Both the position numbers and the translations under genes were made by a program. The notes beneath the pieces were generated by a model that saw nothing but the letters and a program-made list of their open reading frames with translations, was not told the DNA's origin and did not search any database. DNA of 64,000 bases from Chloroflexi bacterium UBA4733 (GTDB lineage Bacteria > Chloroflexota > UBA4733). Numbering within the stretch: position 1 is the stretch's first letter; each line of letters starts with the position of its first letter. This document shows positions 45,423 through 53,454 of the stretch, piece after piece. The stretch covers positions 1 to 64,000 of the forward strand of contig DHIZ01000107.1 of NCBI GenBank assembly GCA_002404055.1. The letters run 5' to 3'.

Positions 45423-46323
45423 AGGGCTCGGCCAGGATGGCATCGACCGGTAGCTTCCAGTGCTCGTGCCAGACCGAGTCGGGCGGTGGTGGCTCGCCGC
45501 TGGGTTCCTGCATGCACGCGAACTCCTTCAGCCGCGGCCGAACGACCGTTTCCCAGAGCGCTTCCACATCGGCATAGGTGCGCAACGTGTGACGCGGCTG
45601 CAGGCTCGCATAGGTCGCCAGCAACTCGCGACCCTTGCTCGACAGCACGCGGGCCGACGCGGCGACGATGTTCTCGCCCAGTAAGCGATTGGCCTGCTGC
45701 GCGCTGGCACTCATGCCGAACTGGGGCAATGGCGTGCCCGGCGGCGGCAGGCGGGAGGCGTCCACGCAGTCCGGCTCCAGGGCCCAGAGCACGGAGGTCT
45801 CCAGTTGCCCGCCGTGATCGACGGGTACCCGTGTGCCGCTCTCCGGCAGCACATAGGGCATGGCGGGGCGTGGACACCAGAGGCGCGTGCCGACGTGCGG
45901 CTGCACCAGGTCGATCAGGCGGGCAAAGTCCGACGCGTGCGGCCCGAGGTGGCCGATCAAGAAGATCGCGGCGTGGAAACCGAGCAGGTCCGCCGTACGC
46001 AGGTGGTACAGGACCTGCCGGAAGAACACCCGGGGCGGCACGGCGGTGATCCAGGCGCGGTCGGTCTCACCAACCATGCGCCGCCCCCAGGCGGCGAAGG
46101 GGCCATAGCCGTGGATGTGCCAGTAGTCCGGCGGCGCCACAATGCCGCCATCCCCTCGGGCCGCGGCGCAGGCCAGGCCGTGCGAGTTCAGCGCGTCCAA
46201 ACCGAGCGTGTTGTGCGGTCCGTGCGGCTCGCAGAGGCCGTAGGTGAAGTAGAGCAGCGGATGGGCGGCGAAAGCCTGTTCCAACTCATCGGGGAACATG
46301 CGTTCCCAGCGAACTTCGCGCAC
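45421..46323 (-). CDS. creatininase-family amidohydrolase
   Basis: About 300 residues. The metal-binding signature is GLCEPHGPHNTLGLDALNSH, followed by GHLGPH and DHGGQLETSV, corresponding to the EHGPH, GNGGN and HAGxxETS motifs. Family members open cyclic or linear amides of sugars and cofactors. GTG 46323 (VREVRW) with GGGGGTG upstream fits the family N-terminus; the frame reaches 46347. A promoter at 46414-46385 precedes it. Divergent from the sulfatase at 46524. Confidence 0.85.
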   Translation of the reverse strand: MREVRWERMFPDELEQAFAAHPLLYFTYGLCEPHGPHNTLGLDALNSHGLACAAARGDGGIVAPPDYWHIHGYGPFAAWGRRMVGETDRAWITAVPPRVFFRQVLYHLRTADLLGFHAAIFLIGHLGPHASDFARLIDLVQPHVGTRLWCPRPAMPYVLPESGTRVPVDHGGQLETSVLWALEPDCVDASRLPPPGTPLPQFGMSASAQQANRLLGENIVAASARVLSSKGRELLATYASLQPRHTLRTYADVEALWETVVRPRLKEFACMQEPSGEPPPPDSVWHEHWKLPVDAILAEP

Positions 46324-46384
46324 GTTGTCACCCCCTTCACGGGCCACCGATGCTCGTTGACAAGTTCCACCCTGGGCCGCTAGA

Positions 46385-46414
46385 ATGATACCGATGCCCT
46401 GATATCGGTGTCAA
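46385..46414 (-). promoter_or_regulatory. promoter/operator of the creatininase gene
   Basis: Minus strand TTGACA (46414-46409), 18-base spacer, TATCAT (46390-46385). The dyad TGACACCGAT ... ATCGGTATCA spans it. The 30-base unit differs at only three positions from the site at 62817-62846. Confidence 0.7.
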
Positions 46415-46523
46415 CACAAAGGGAGCGTTGAAGGACCGACGGATGTGACCACGCACTTTACGTGGCCGCTCGTCAAGATCGTGGATGTGGGCAACGCCTG
46501 CAACGATAGGTAAAGGAACGCGA

Positions 46524-48041
46524 ATGGTGGCCCAGGCCGACCCGCGCCGTCCGAACGTATTGTGGCTGATGAGCGATCAGCACAACGCTTCCTGTATGGG
46601 CCATGCCGGGCGCAACGTCCGCACGCCACATCTGGATGCGCTGGCCGCCGGTGGCGTGAGTTTCAGCCAGGCCTTTTGCAACAACCCGATCTGCGCCCCC
46701 TCGCGCGTCACCTTCATCACCGGTCAGTATCCGCACAGCCACGGGCACCTGGGCAATACGATCTTCGACTATCCCGAAGGCAACCCCAACACCCTTGCCG
46801 CCCTCGCCCGGCGCGGCGGCTACCAGACTGCCGTGATCGGCAAGGTACACATGATCCGCGCCTGGGACCAGGAAGGCTTCGAGTACCGCCGGTACTGCGA
46901 CCTCGCCGACGCCGACCGCGATGACCCGCTTTCCAACCACTACTTTCGCTACCTGCACGAGCACGGTCTGGCCGACTGCTACGACCTGGGGACCTTGCCG
47001 CCGGACCATCCCGGCAAACGCAGCCTCTGGTTCGTGAGCGCGATTCCCCACGAACACTCGCTGGAAGTGTGGACCGGTGAGGAGACGCTGCGCTTCTTGC
47101 GGCAGCGCGATCAGCAACGGCCCTTCTTTCTGCAGATGTCGTTCCAGCGTCCGCACGCGCCACTGTCCCCTTCGCCCGAGCGGGCCCACATGTACCGGCC
47201 GGAGGAGATCGACCTGCCTAACAATGCCGCGGACCTGTTCGAGCGGCGCTTCGTCACGAAACCGACCGTTCAGCGCGAGCACATCAGCCGCCGCGGCGCC
47301 TACCCTTACGTGTCGGCCGACGTCGAGGAGTTGCGCCGGCAACTCACGCACTACTACGCGCTGGTGACGATTATCGACGAGCAGATCGGCCGCGTGCTCG
47401 ACGAACTCCGGCAAAGCGGTGAGTTGGAGAACACCGTGGTCGTCTACGTCTCCGACCACGGTGACTTTGCCGGCGAGCACGGGCTGATGCAGAAGAACCT
47501 CGGCATCTATGAGTCGATTCAGCGCATCCCCTTCATCCTTGTCTACCCAGGCTGCCCCGCCGGCCGCCAGGTAACCGATCTGGTGGAGAGCGTCGACCTG
47601 TACCCGACGCTCTGCGACTTGATGCGCCTGGAGACACCGGAAGGAGTCGACGGCGCCAGCCTGTTGCCGCTAATTGCTGGGGAGCAGTCCGGCAAGGAGG
47701 CCGTGCTCTGCGAGTGGGGTCATCCCCGTCACGGATCGCTGATCCTGGCGGTCCGCACCGCCGACTACCGGCTGGTGTACTATGGTCGCGAGCAGGAAGG
47801 CGAGCTCTACCACCGCCGCTCGGATCCGGGAGAACTGGTCAACCGCTACGCGGATCCCATCTATCAGCCAGTGCGGCTGCACCTGCTGGAACGAATCCTG
47901 GACCAGACGAAGCAGTTCCGCAAGAAGACAGACGTGGCGTCCGACCGCCGCGAGGATACCCTGACCCGCAACAGTCTGACCCGGCTGATCCACAAGGGGA
48001 TGAAGAGCTGGTCGGATATCGCGCCACTCTATCGGCAGTGA
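46524..48041 (+). CDS. type I sulfatase
   Basis: A 505-residue sulfatase. Motifs: LWLMSDQHNASCMG, CAPSR (formylglycine C57), IGKVHMIRA and SDHGDFAGEHGLM. ATG 46524 has AAAGGA upstream; the frame is open to 46485. No signal peptide. A truncated and internally deleted copy of its 3' half is at 57761-58214. A PIG-L deacetylase gene follows after 98 bp, and the creatininase gene is divergent. Confidence 0.94.
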   Translation: MVAQADPRRPNVLWLMSDQHNASCMGHAGRNVRTPHLDALAAGGVSFSQAFCNNPICAPSRVTFITGQYPHSHGHLGNTIFDYPEGNPNTLAALARRGGYQTAVIGKVHMIRAWDQEGFEYRRYCDLADADRDDPLSNHYFRYLHEHGLADCYDLGTLPPDHPGKRSLWFVSAIPHEHSLEVWTGEETLRFLRQRDQQRPFFLQMSFQRPHAPLSPSPERAHMYRPEEIDLPNNAADLFERRFVTKPTVQREHISRRGAYPYVSADVEELRRQLTHYYALVTIIDEQIGRVLDELRQSGELENTVVVYVSDHGDFAGEHGLMQKNLGIYESIQRIPFILVYPGCPAGRQVTDLVESVDLYPTLCDLMRLETPEGVDGASLLPLIAGEQSGKEAVLCEWGHPRHGSLILAVRTADYRLVYYGREQEGELYHRRSDPGELVNRYADPIYQPVRLHLLERILDQTKQFRKKTDVASDRREDTLTRNSLTRLIHKGMKSWSDIAPLYRQ

Positions 48042-48139
48042 GCAAGATGGCGGTCTCTCCTTCAATCCCCTTTTGGAGGAGCACGAGCAGGCGTACAGGC
48101 ATCGACAGATTGTAGCCGGTGCTAGGAAAGGACACGGTC

Positions 48140-48949
48140 ATGCGCATCATTGCTTTTGGGGCACACCCGGACGACTGCGATTACAAGGTTGGCGGTACTG
48201 CAGCGCTCTGGGTCCAACAAGGGCACGTCGTCAAGTTCGTTTCGGTGACGAACGGGGACGCCGGGCACCACGAGATTGGCGGCGTGGAACTGGCGCGCCG
48301 CCGAAGGGCGGAAGCGGCGGCGGCCGGCCAGGTCATCGGCGTCACCTATCAGGTGCTGGATATCCACGACGGGGAGTTGGAACCGACACTCGCCAACCGG
48401 CGACGCGTCATCGAGCTTATCCGGGAGTTCCAGCCCGACCTTGTGCTGTCGCCACGGCCGAACGACTACCACCCGGATCACCGTTACACTGCCGTCCTGG
48501 TTCAAGACGCCGCCTACATGGTCACGGTGCCAAACATCGCAGCGCACACGCCCCATCTACGCGACAACCCCTGCATCTGCTACGTCAGCGACCACTTCCA
48601 GCGGCCGTATCCCTTTACGCCCGACGTCGTGGTCGCCATCGACGAAGTTATGACGCTGAAAATGGACATGCTGCACTGTCACGTCTCGCAGATGTACGAG
48701 TGGCTGCCCTACAACGGCCGGCGCGAGCAGGAGGTGCCGGCCACCGACCAGGAGCGTCGGCGCTGGTTGGAGGCATTGCGCGCGTCCGCCGGCCAGGACA
48801 TCGCTAGCCGCTATCGGGAGAAACTGATTGAGCGCTACGGCCCGGCGCGAGGCTCCGCCATCCAATATGCCGAAGCGTTTGAAGCTTGCGAATACGGCGC
48901 CCGCCTATCGCCGGAGCGCCTCCAAGCGCTGTTCCCAGTGAAGGCTTGA
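48140..48949 (+). CDS. PIG-L/LmbE-family deacetylase
   Basis: A 269-residue zinc deacetylase. The metal motif AHPDD is in IIAFGAHPDDCDYKVGG, and the distal His in YHPDHRYT. Family members remove acetyl groups from N-acetylglucosamine-linked compounds. ATG 48140 has AGGAAAGGA upstream; the frame is open to 48119. It lies downstream of the sulfatase and is probably part of the same desulfation/deacetylation route. Confidence 0.9.
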   Translation: MRIIAFGAHPDDCDYKVGGTAALWVQQGHVVKFVSVTNGDAGHHEIGGVELARRRRAEAAAAGQVIGVTYQVLDIHDGELEPTLANRRRVIELIREFQPDLVLSPRPNDYHPDHRYTAVLVQDAAYMVTVPNIAAHTPHLRDNPCICYVSDHFQRPYPFTPDVVVAIDEVMTLKMDMLHCHVSQMYEWLPYNGRREQEVPATDQERRRWLEALRASAGQDIASRYREKLIERYGPARGSAIQYAEAFEACEYGARLSPERLQALFPVKA

Positions 48950-49064
48950 CACCCGCCGATTCGCCGCCGGCGCACATCATCGTTTGTCAACCTACCGCCA
49001 TGCCCATTTGTACTAGAGGGCAGCGCTGCAGCGCTCTCAATCGCCGACGATTGGGTCATGGTGC
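48950..49064. other. gene-free intergenic segment with a 14-base palindrome
   Basis: AGCGCTGCAGCGCT lies at 49022-49035. I see no gene between 48950 and 49247; the only other clear signal is the conserved element at 49065-49088. Confidence 0.4.
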
Positions 49065-49088
49065 CGATTCCATGATACCATTTCCATA
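49065..49088. promoter_or_regulatory. conserved 24-bp element upstream of the AraC-type gene
   Basis: CGATTCCATGATACCATTT followed by CCATA; only one base differs from 23600-23623. ATGGTGCC precedes it, so ATGGTGCC...GATACCAT forms an imperfect dyad with an 8-base spacer. Confidence 0.55.
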
Positions 49089-49247
49089 TTGCTGGTCGGT
49101 GTCCATCGGCGCTCCCTTGTAGAGGTACTCGGGATCGCCTCTACAGATGCCCGATGGACCTCACCTCCGCCATTAACCAACCGCCGACCACGGTTCATGG
49201 GGATGCTACCGGTCGAAAGCGGTAGCGTAAAGTTGAGAGGCAACGGC

Positions 49248-50132
49248 ATGCTCCAGGAGAGATGCGCAACACCCCCAAGCACCCTGAGCAGAGTCACGGT
49301 CCTACCCCACGTCCGGCACCCAGCAGCGTGGCGAATGACCCCGCACGGGCATCCCAGAGTGGAATTGACCCTCGTCGCCGATGGCAACGCGGAGTTGATC
49401 GCTCCCGGTCGAGCATCCTTGCACCTTCAGGCCGGCGACGTCGTCGCCATTCCTCCCGGCCTGCTCCATGCCTTCTCGACAGATGACCGGGGCTGTGTCT
49501 TCCAGGTGGTGATGATGGATGATCTGCCGCAGGCGCTGTTGCGGCGCCTGATGCCGAGTGCGCTGCCGGCGCGCTTCGCGGTGTCCATCCCTGGACAGCG
49601 GGCATTCAGTGATCTCGCCGGTCGTATCGCTCAGGAACTGGCCTGCCGGCGTGAGCTCAGCGAGGAGTTGTGCTTTGCCCTGGCGACTGAGCTGGCGATA
49701 CTCATCATGCGAGCAGGCGGGCCGGGCGCGGCGAAGCGCAACGGCGAGGTGAGCCGGGGTTACGTTGATGCGGCGCTGGCCGCCGTGAGAGCTGGTGAGA
49801 CGCGGGTGGAGCAGCTAGCCGCCGTACTCCACATCTCCCCAAGTCACCTGCGCCGGCTCTTCCAGCGCGATCTCGGGCTCTCGCCGAGGGCCTACCTGCA
49901 GCGGCGCCGCCGCCAGGTGGCGGAGGAACTGCTCCGGCACACCGACCTACCGGTCGGGGCGATCGCCGTGCAGTTGGGCTACGCCACGCATCGCGACTTC
50001 ACCGCGGCGTTTACGCGCGCTGGCGGGATGTCGCCCTCTGCCTGGCGCCGCCGCCAGCCGGGAGCGGCAAACGCTGAGTTGTTGCCGATTACAGCAGCGG
50101 CGCCATACGTCGCCGCCATGGCCTCGACATGA
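49248..50132 (+). CDS. AraC-family transcriptional regulator
   Basis: A 294-residue regulator. An N-terminal cupin sensor (HPRVELTLVADG, LQAGDVVAIPPGLLHAF) is followed by an AraC HTH pair: LAAVLHISPSHLRRLFQRD and IAVQLGYATHRDFTAAF. These regulators usually activate sugar catabolism. ATG 49248 has AGAGG upstream; the open frame to 49089 covers the promoter region. It immediately precedes the receptor cluster 50260-57702. Confidence 0.9.
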   Translation: MLQERCATPPSTLSRVTVLPHVRHPAAWRMTPHGHPRVELTLVADGNAELIAPGRASLHLQAGDVVAIPPGLLHAFSTDDRGCVFQVVMMDDLPQALLRRLMPSALPARFAVSIPGQRAFSDLAGRIAQELACRRELSEELCFALATELAILIMRAGGPGAAKRNGEVSRGYVDAALAAVRAGETRVEQLAAVLHISPSHLRRLFQRDLGLSPRAYLQRRRRQVAEELLRHTDLPVGAIAVQLGYATHRDFTAAFTRAGGMSPSAWRRRQPGAANAELLPITAAAPYVAAMAST

Positions 50133-50259
50133 ATGCGTCAAGTTCTTGGTGGAGTGGCGCGATTTTCCGAAGGATACGCGCGCTTTACACAACGACTTTG
50201 GTCCCGAAGTCCTGTAAGCTGACGCACTGATCACGATTGGCGCAGGAGGGAGCGATTCC

Positions 50260-51858
50260 ATGCAATCTAACATCCCGCGACGGCGGCTTCTCGTCTCGGC
50301 GGCGCTGGCGGCAGGCGGTGTGTTCGGGCTGGCTGCCTGCGGCGCCACCTCGACGGTGACGACTGCTACCTCCAGCCATGCCGCGACGGTTGAGGCCACG
50401 TCGGCGACAGCGCGTAGCGCGGGGCCTCTAACTTCTGCTCAAACGTCAGTGGTGAGCACGGCCGCTCCGACCAAGGAGCCGGCGCCCACGTCGACATCCA
50501 GTCAAGCCAGCCAGACCCCCGCGAGGGGATCGCAAGGCAGTGCCAGCGTGTCCCCAACCGGCGTGACTGCGGCAGCGCCCGCGAAAGCGACCGGGGCGGT
50601 GCAGTTTTGGCAGTACGCCCCACCGTTCGTTTCGGCATTTGCTACCCTCACTAAGGCATTCAATCAGACGCACCAGATGCCAGTTGCCGCGTCGATGCCC
50701 TCTGGCTATTGGGAGAAGGTGGTCGTCTCCGAGGCTTCGGGCACGGGACCTGATGTCTTCTACGGCGATACTGCCTACTTTAAGGTCTTGGCCCATAATG
50801 GGAATATCGCAGATGTCTCCGCGTACGCGCAGACGGACAAGGGCGCGTCAGCGAATCTTGCCGCGATGTACCCAGCGCTGGTAGAGTTTCACACGTATAA
50901 TGGCAAGCTGATGGCGGCACCCTTCAACTTGACGGCTGGCGTCGTTACCTTCCACACGGACGAGTTGCAGGCAGCCGGACTGCCGTCTCCCAATACGCTG
51001 GGCAAGCAGTGGGACTGGAATGCGCTGCGGAAATATGCCACCCAACTGGTCCAGATGCAGGGCAACACGGTCAAGCGGGCCGGTCTGTTCATCAGGACGA
51101 CGCTTGAGGAGGGCTACTACGGCTTCTGTGTCGCGAATGGCGGTAGCTTCTTCAATGCCACCCTGGACCAGTGCATCATTGCTTCGCCGGAGGCCATCGC
51201 CGGATTAGAGTTTGCCGTCAATCTGGTGCGGGACGGCGTCGCCGTGGCCAGCTCCGGCTCTTTCTGGACAGCGGAGGCGAGCAAGTATCAACAAACCGCG
51301 GAAGGGGCGATCCCATCGGCATTCCTCTACAGCGAGCTGGCCATGTCTTATGCCGGTGACTGGTTCAACGCCTGGTACATAAAGGATCACCTCCAGCAGT
51401 GGGACGAGACCATCTTCCCATACAGCCCAACCACTGGCAAGACGGTCAACACCTCCAACCTCGTCGGGGTATACCTGAACCCGGCGTCTCGGGTGAAGGA
51501 TGACGCGTGGGCCTGGATGGCTTACCTCATGACCCCAGCGGTACAGGACCAGATCCCCACCCTCTTCCAGCAGACGCCGGGCAATAGCGCGGCCGCCGCT
51601 GCGTTTGCGCTCGACCCAGCCAAAGCGGGGCCACCTGATGGTCGCCGCTTCCTGCAGCCGGAGCTCGATGCCACGGTTTCCCTACCGGCAAGTGACTGGA
51701 TCGCCTGGAGCGACATCAGCAAGGCAGCCCAGGGTCAGGCACTCACCGACGCCTTCACCGGCAAGCTGAGCTCGACTGATGCCTTGAAACAGGTGCAGGA
51801 CATCGTCAACGGGATCATCGCCGCCAACAAGCGGAAGGGCGGCGTTAGCGTCACGTAG
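50260..51858 (+). CDS. ABC solute-binding lipoprotein (orphan), tandem duplicate A
   Basis: A 532-residue receptor with IPRRRLLVS, lipobox LAAC (Cys 27) and a Thr/Ser/Ala/Pro linker to about 112. The mature part opens VQFWQYAPPFVSAF and includes FYGDTAYFKVLAHNG and FHTDELQAAGLPSP. The copy at 56104 has the same length and most residues identical. GGAGGGAG precedes the start. An unusual Cys pair (GFCVANGG, DQCIIASP) may form a disulfide. Confidence 0.92.
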   Translation: MQSNIPRRRLLVSAALAAGGVFGLAACGATSTVTTATSSHAATVEATSATARSAGPLTSAQTSVVSTAAPTKEPAPTSTSSQASQTPARGSQGSASVSPTGVTAAAPAKATGAVQFWQYAPPFVSAFATLTKAFNQTHQMPVAASMPSGYWEKVVVSEASGTGPDVFYGDTAYFKVLAHNGNIADVSAYAQTDKGASANLAAMYPALVEFHTYNGKLMAAPFNLTAGVVTFHTDELQAAGLPSPNTLGKQWDWNALRKYATQLVQMQGNTVKRAGLFIRTTLEEGYYGFCVANGGSFFNATLDQCIIASPEAIAGLEFAVNLVRDGVAVASSGSFWTAEASKYQQTAEGAIPSAFLYSELAMSYAGDWFNAWYIKDHLQQWDETIFPYSPTTGKTVNTSNLVGVYLNPASRVKDDAWAWMAYLMTPAVQDQIPTLFQQTPGNSAAAAAFALDPAKAGPPDGRRFLQPELDATVSLPASDWIAWSDISKAAQGQALTDAFTGKLSSTDALKQVQDIVNGIIAANKRKGGVSVT

Positions 51859-51991
51859 CTGATCGTCAATGGTTGTGACCGGATGTCCTGGAGGCTGCCC
51901 AGCGGAACGGTAGGAAGCGGTGGCTCTACGGCATGTAATGGCTGCTTGATCGTCGGCCGGCAGCACCGGCTCTGAAAAAGAGAGGCATAGG

Positions 51992-53449
51992 ATGGAAGGG
52001 ATCGTGGCTCCACGCACGTCGACACGTCGGCAGGTATTGGCGGCATCCACTCTCCTCGCCGTTGCTGCCGGCGTCCTCGCCGCCTGCAGCACGCCGTCAA
52101 ACAGGTCGAGCGTCCCTGCCACCGGTACGTCCTCCGCGCCCGGCGGCAGTTCAACCGCGAAAGCAGGGAGTTCGACCGCATCGGTGGCCTTGAGCGCTAC
52201 CGGCGCCGTGACCAGCCCCTCACTGGCTCGAGGGGAGTTGTCGGTCGCCTATTTCACCAGCGTGCCGGAGTACAACCAACTGGTCGCGGGCATTTTCAAG
52301 CAGTACCAGGATGCTCATCCAGACGTCAAGCTCGAGCCGATTGCCGCCGCGGGCACGGACCTGAAAAACAAGGTGCTCACGATGTTCACGGCTGGTACAC
52401 CGCCAGACCTGATGATGCTGAGCGCCGGCATCGGCGGCGGAGCTCCCGATCTCGCTGCGAGGGGTCAACTGCTCAAGCTGGACGACCGGCTGAAGCAGGA
52501 TACGCAGTTCAATTGGAACGACTTCTGGCCAGCCGTCCACCAGGCCGGCCAGTACCAAAGAGCGCAGGTGGCGCTGGCGCACAGCGGCATCGCGATGGCG
52601 CTCACCTTCTACAATAAGGACCTCTTCGCAGCGGCGGGCCAGCGGACGCCGGCCGAGGATACGGCCAGCCAAAACTGGACCTGGCAGACGCTGGTAGACA
52701 GGGCGACGCATCTTACCAAGCGAGAAGCGAGTGGCACACTCGACCAGGCGGGAATGGGCTATCCGTGGGTTCCCATCGCCTGGGTCACCGTGTTGTTGCG
52801 CTGCTACGGCGCCGACTACATGAACGCCGATGGGACGAAAGTAGTCATCGACAGCCCGGAGGCCATCCAGGCGCTCACCATCGCCCAGCAGCTCGGCCCC
52901 CAGAACCGCACGATGCCCCTGCCGAGCGAGGGCGCGTCAGACGCGCTGGTGCGCGCCGGACGCGTTGCCCAGGCGATGTACTGGATGGCCGCGTCGTTAT
53001 GGTGGCGCTCGACTCCTATCACCTGGGATGTCGCAGCGACGCCAGCCGGGCCGGCTGGTCAGCCAGCGTACGGGAACATCAACCCGCTCGTCATCGCGGC
53101 GAGCACGAAGCAACCCGACGTTGCCTGGTCCTTCGCCTCGTTCACCCTGGCTCCGTCCTTCAATGCACAGATGACGGCAGTGATCGGTACGCTCACCCTT
53201 CGCCAGTCGGCCATTCCCCAGTGGGAAAAGTTGATGTTAGCGGCCAAGAAGCCGGCCAATCTCACCCTGATCGAAACAGCGGCGAAGGCACTCCAGACCG
53301 ATCCGTTGCGCTCACCCAACCCTCACCAGGCAGACGTCGACCAGATCTTCACGCGTGAGTTCACGGCGCTGCTGCAGAATGGCAAGCCGCCGGATCAGGT
53401 CGTGAAGACGATCAGCGCCGACGGCAATGCGCTACTCGGCGCGAGTTGA
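51992..53449 (+). CDS. ABC solute-binding lipoprotein (orphan), paralogue of the 31272 receptor
   Basis: A 485-residue receptor with TSTRRQVLA, lipobox VLAAC (Cys 32) and a Ser/Thr/Ala/Gly linker. TAGTPPDLMMLSAGIGGG, LTFYNKDLFAAAGQ and ADYMNADGTKVVIDS align with the 31272 receptor. AAAGAGAGGC precedes ATG. The CehA-type gene starts 5 bp after the stop, so the two are tightly linked. Confidence 0.92.
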   Translation: MEGIVAPRTSTRRQVLAASTLLAVAAGVLAACSTPSNRSSVPATGTSSAPGGSSTAKAGSSTASVALSATGAVTSPSLARGELSVAYFTSVPEYNQLVAGIFKQYQDAHPDVKLEPIAAAGTDLKNKVLTMFTAGTPPDLMMLSAGIGGGAPDLAARGQLLKLDDRLKQDTQFNWNDFWPAVHQAGQYQRAQVALAHSGIAMALTFYNKDLFAAAGQRTPAEDTASQNWTWQTLVDRATHLTKREASGTLDQAGMGYPWVPIAWVTVLLRCYGADYMNADGTKVVIDSPEAIQALTIAQQLGPQNRTMPLPSEGASDALVRAGRVAQAMYWMAASLWWRSTPITWDVAATPAGPAGQPAYGNINPLVIAASTKQPDVAWSFASFTLAPSFNAQMTAVIGTLTLRQSAIPQWEKLMLAAKKPANLTLIETAAKALQTDPLRSPNPHQADVDQIFTREFTALLQNGKPPDQVVKTISADGNALLGAS

Positions 53450-53454
53450 GCACG

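Noticed and set aside
45423..46049. A full-length transposase reading on the plus strand from 45243
   Set aside because: Beyond 45422 the frame is antisense to a well-supported creatininase gene; only the first part resembles a transposase.
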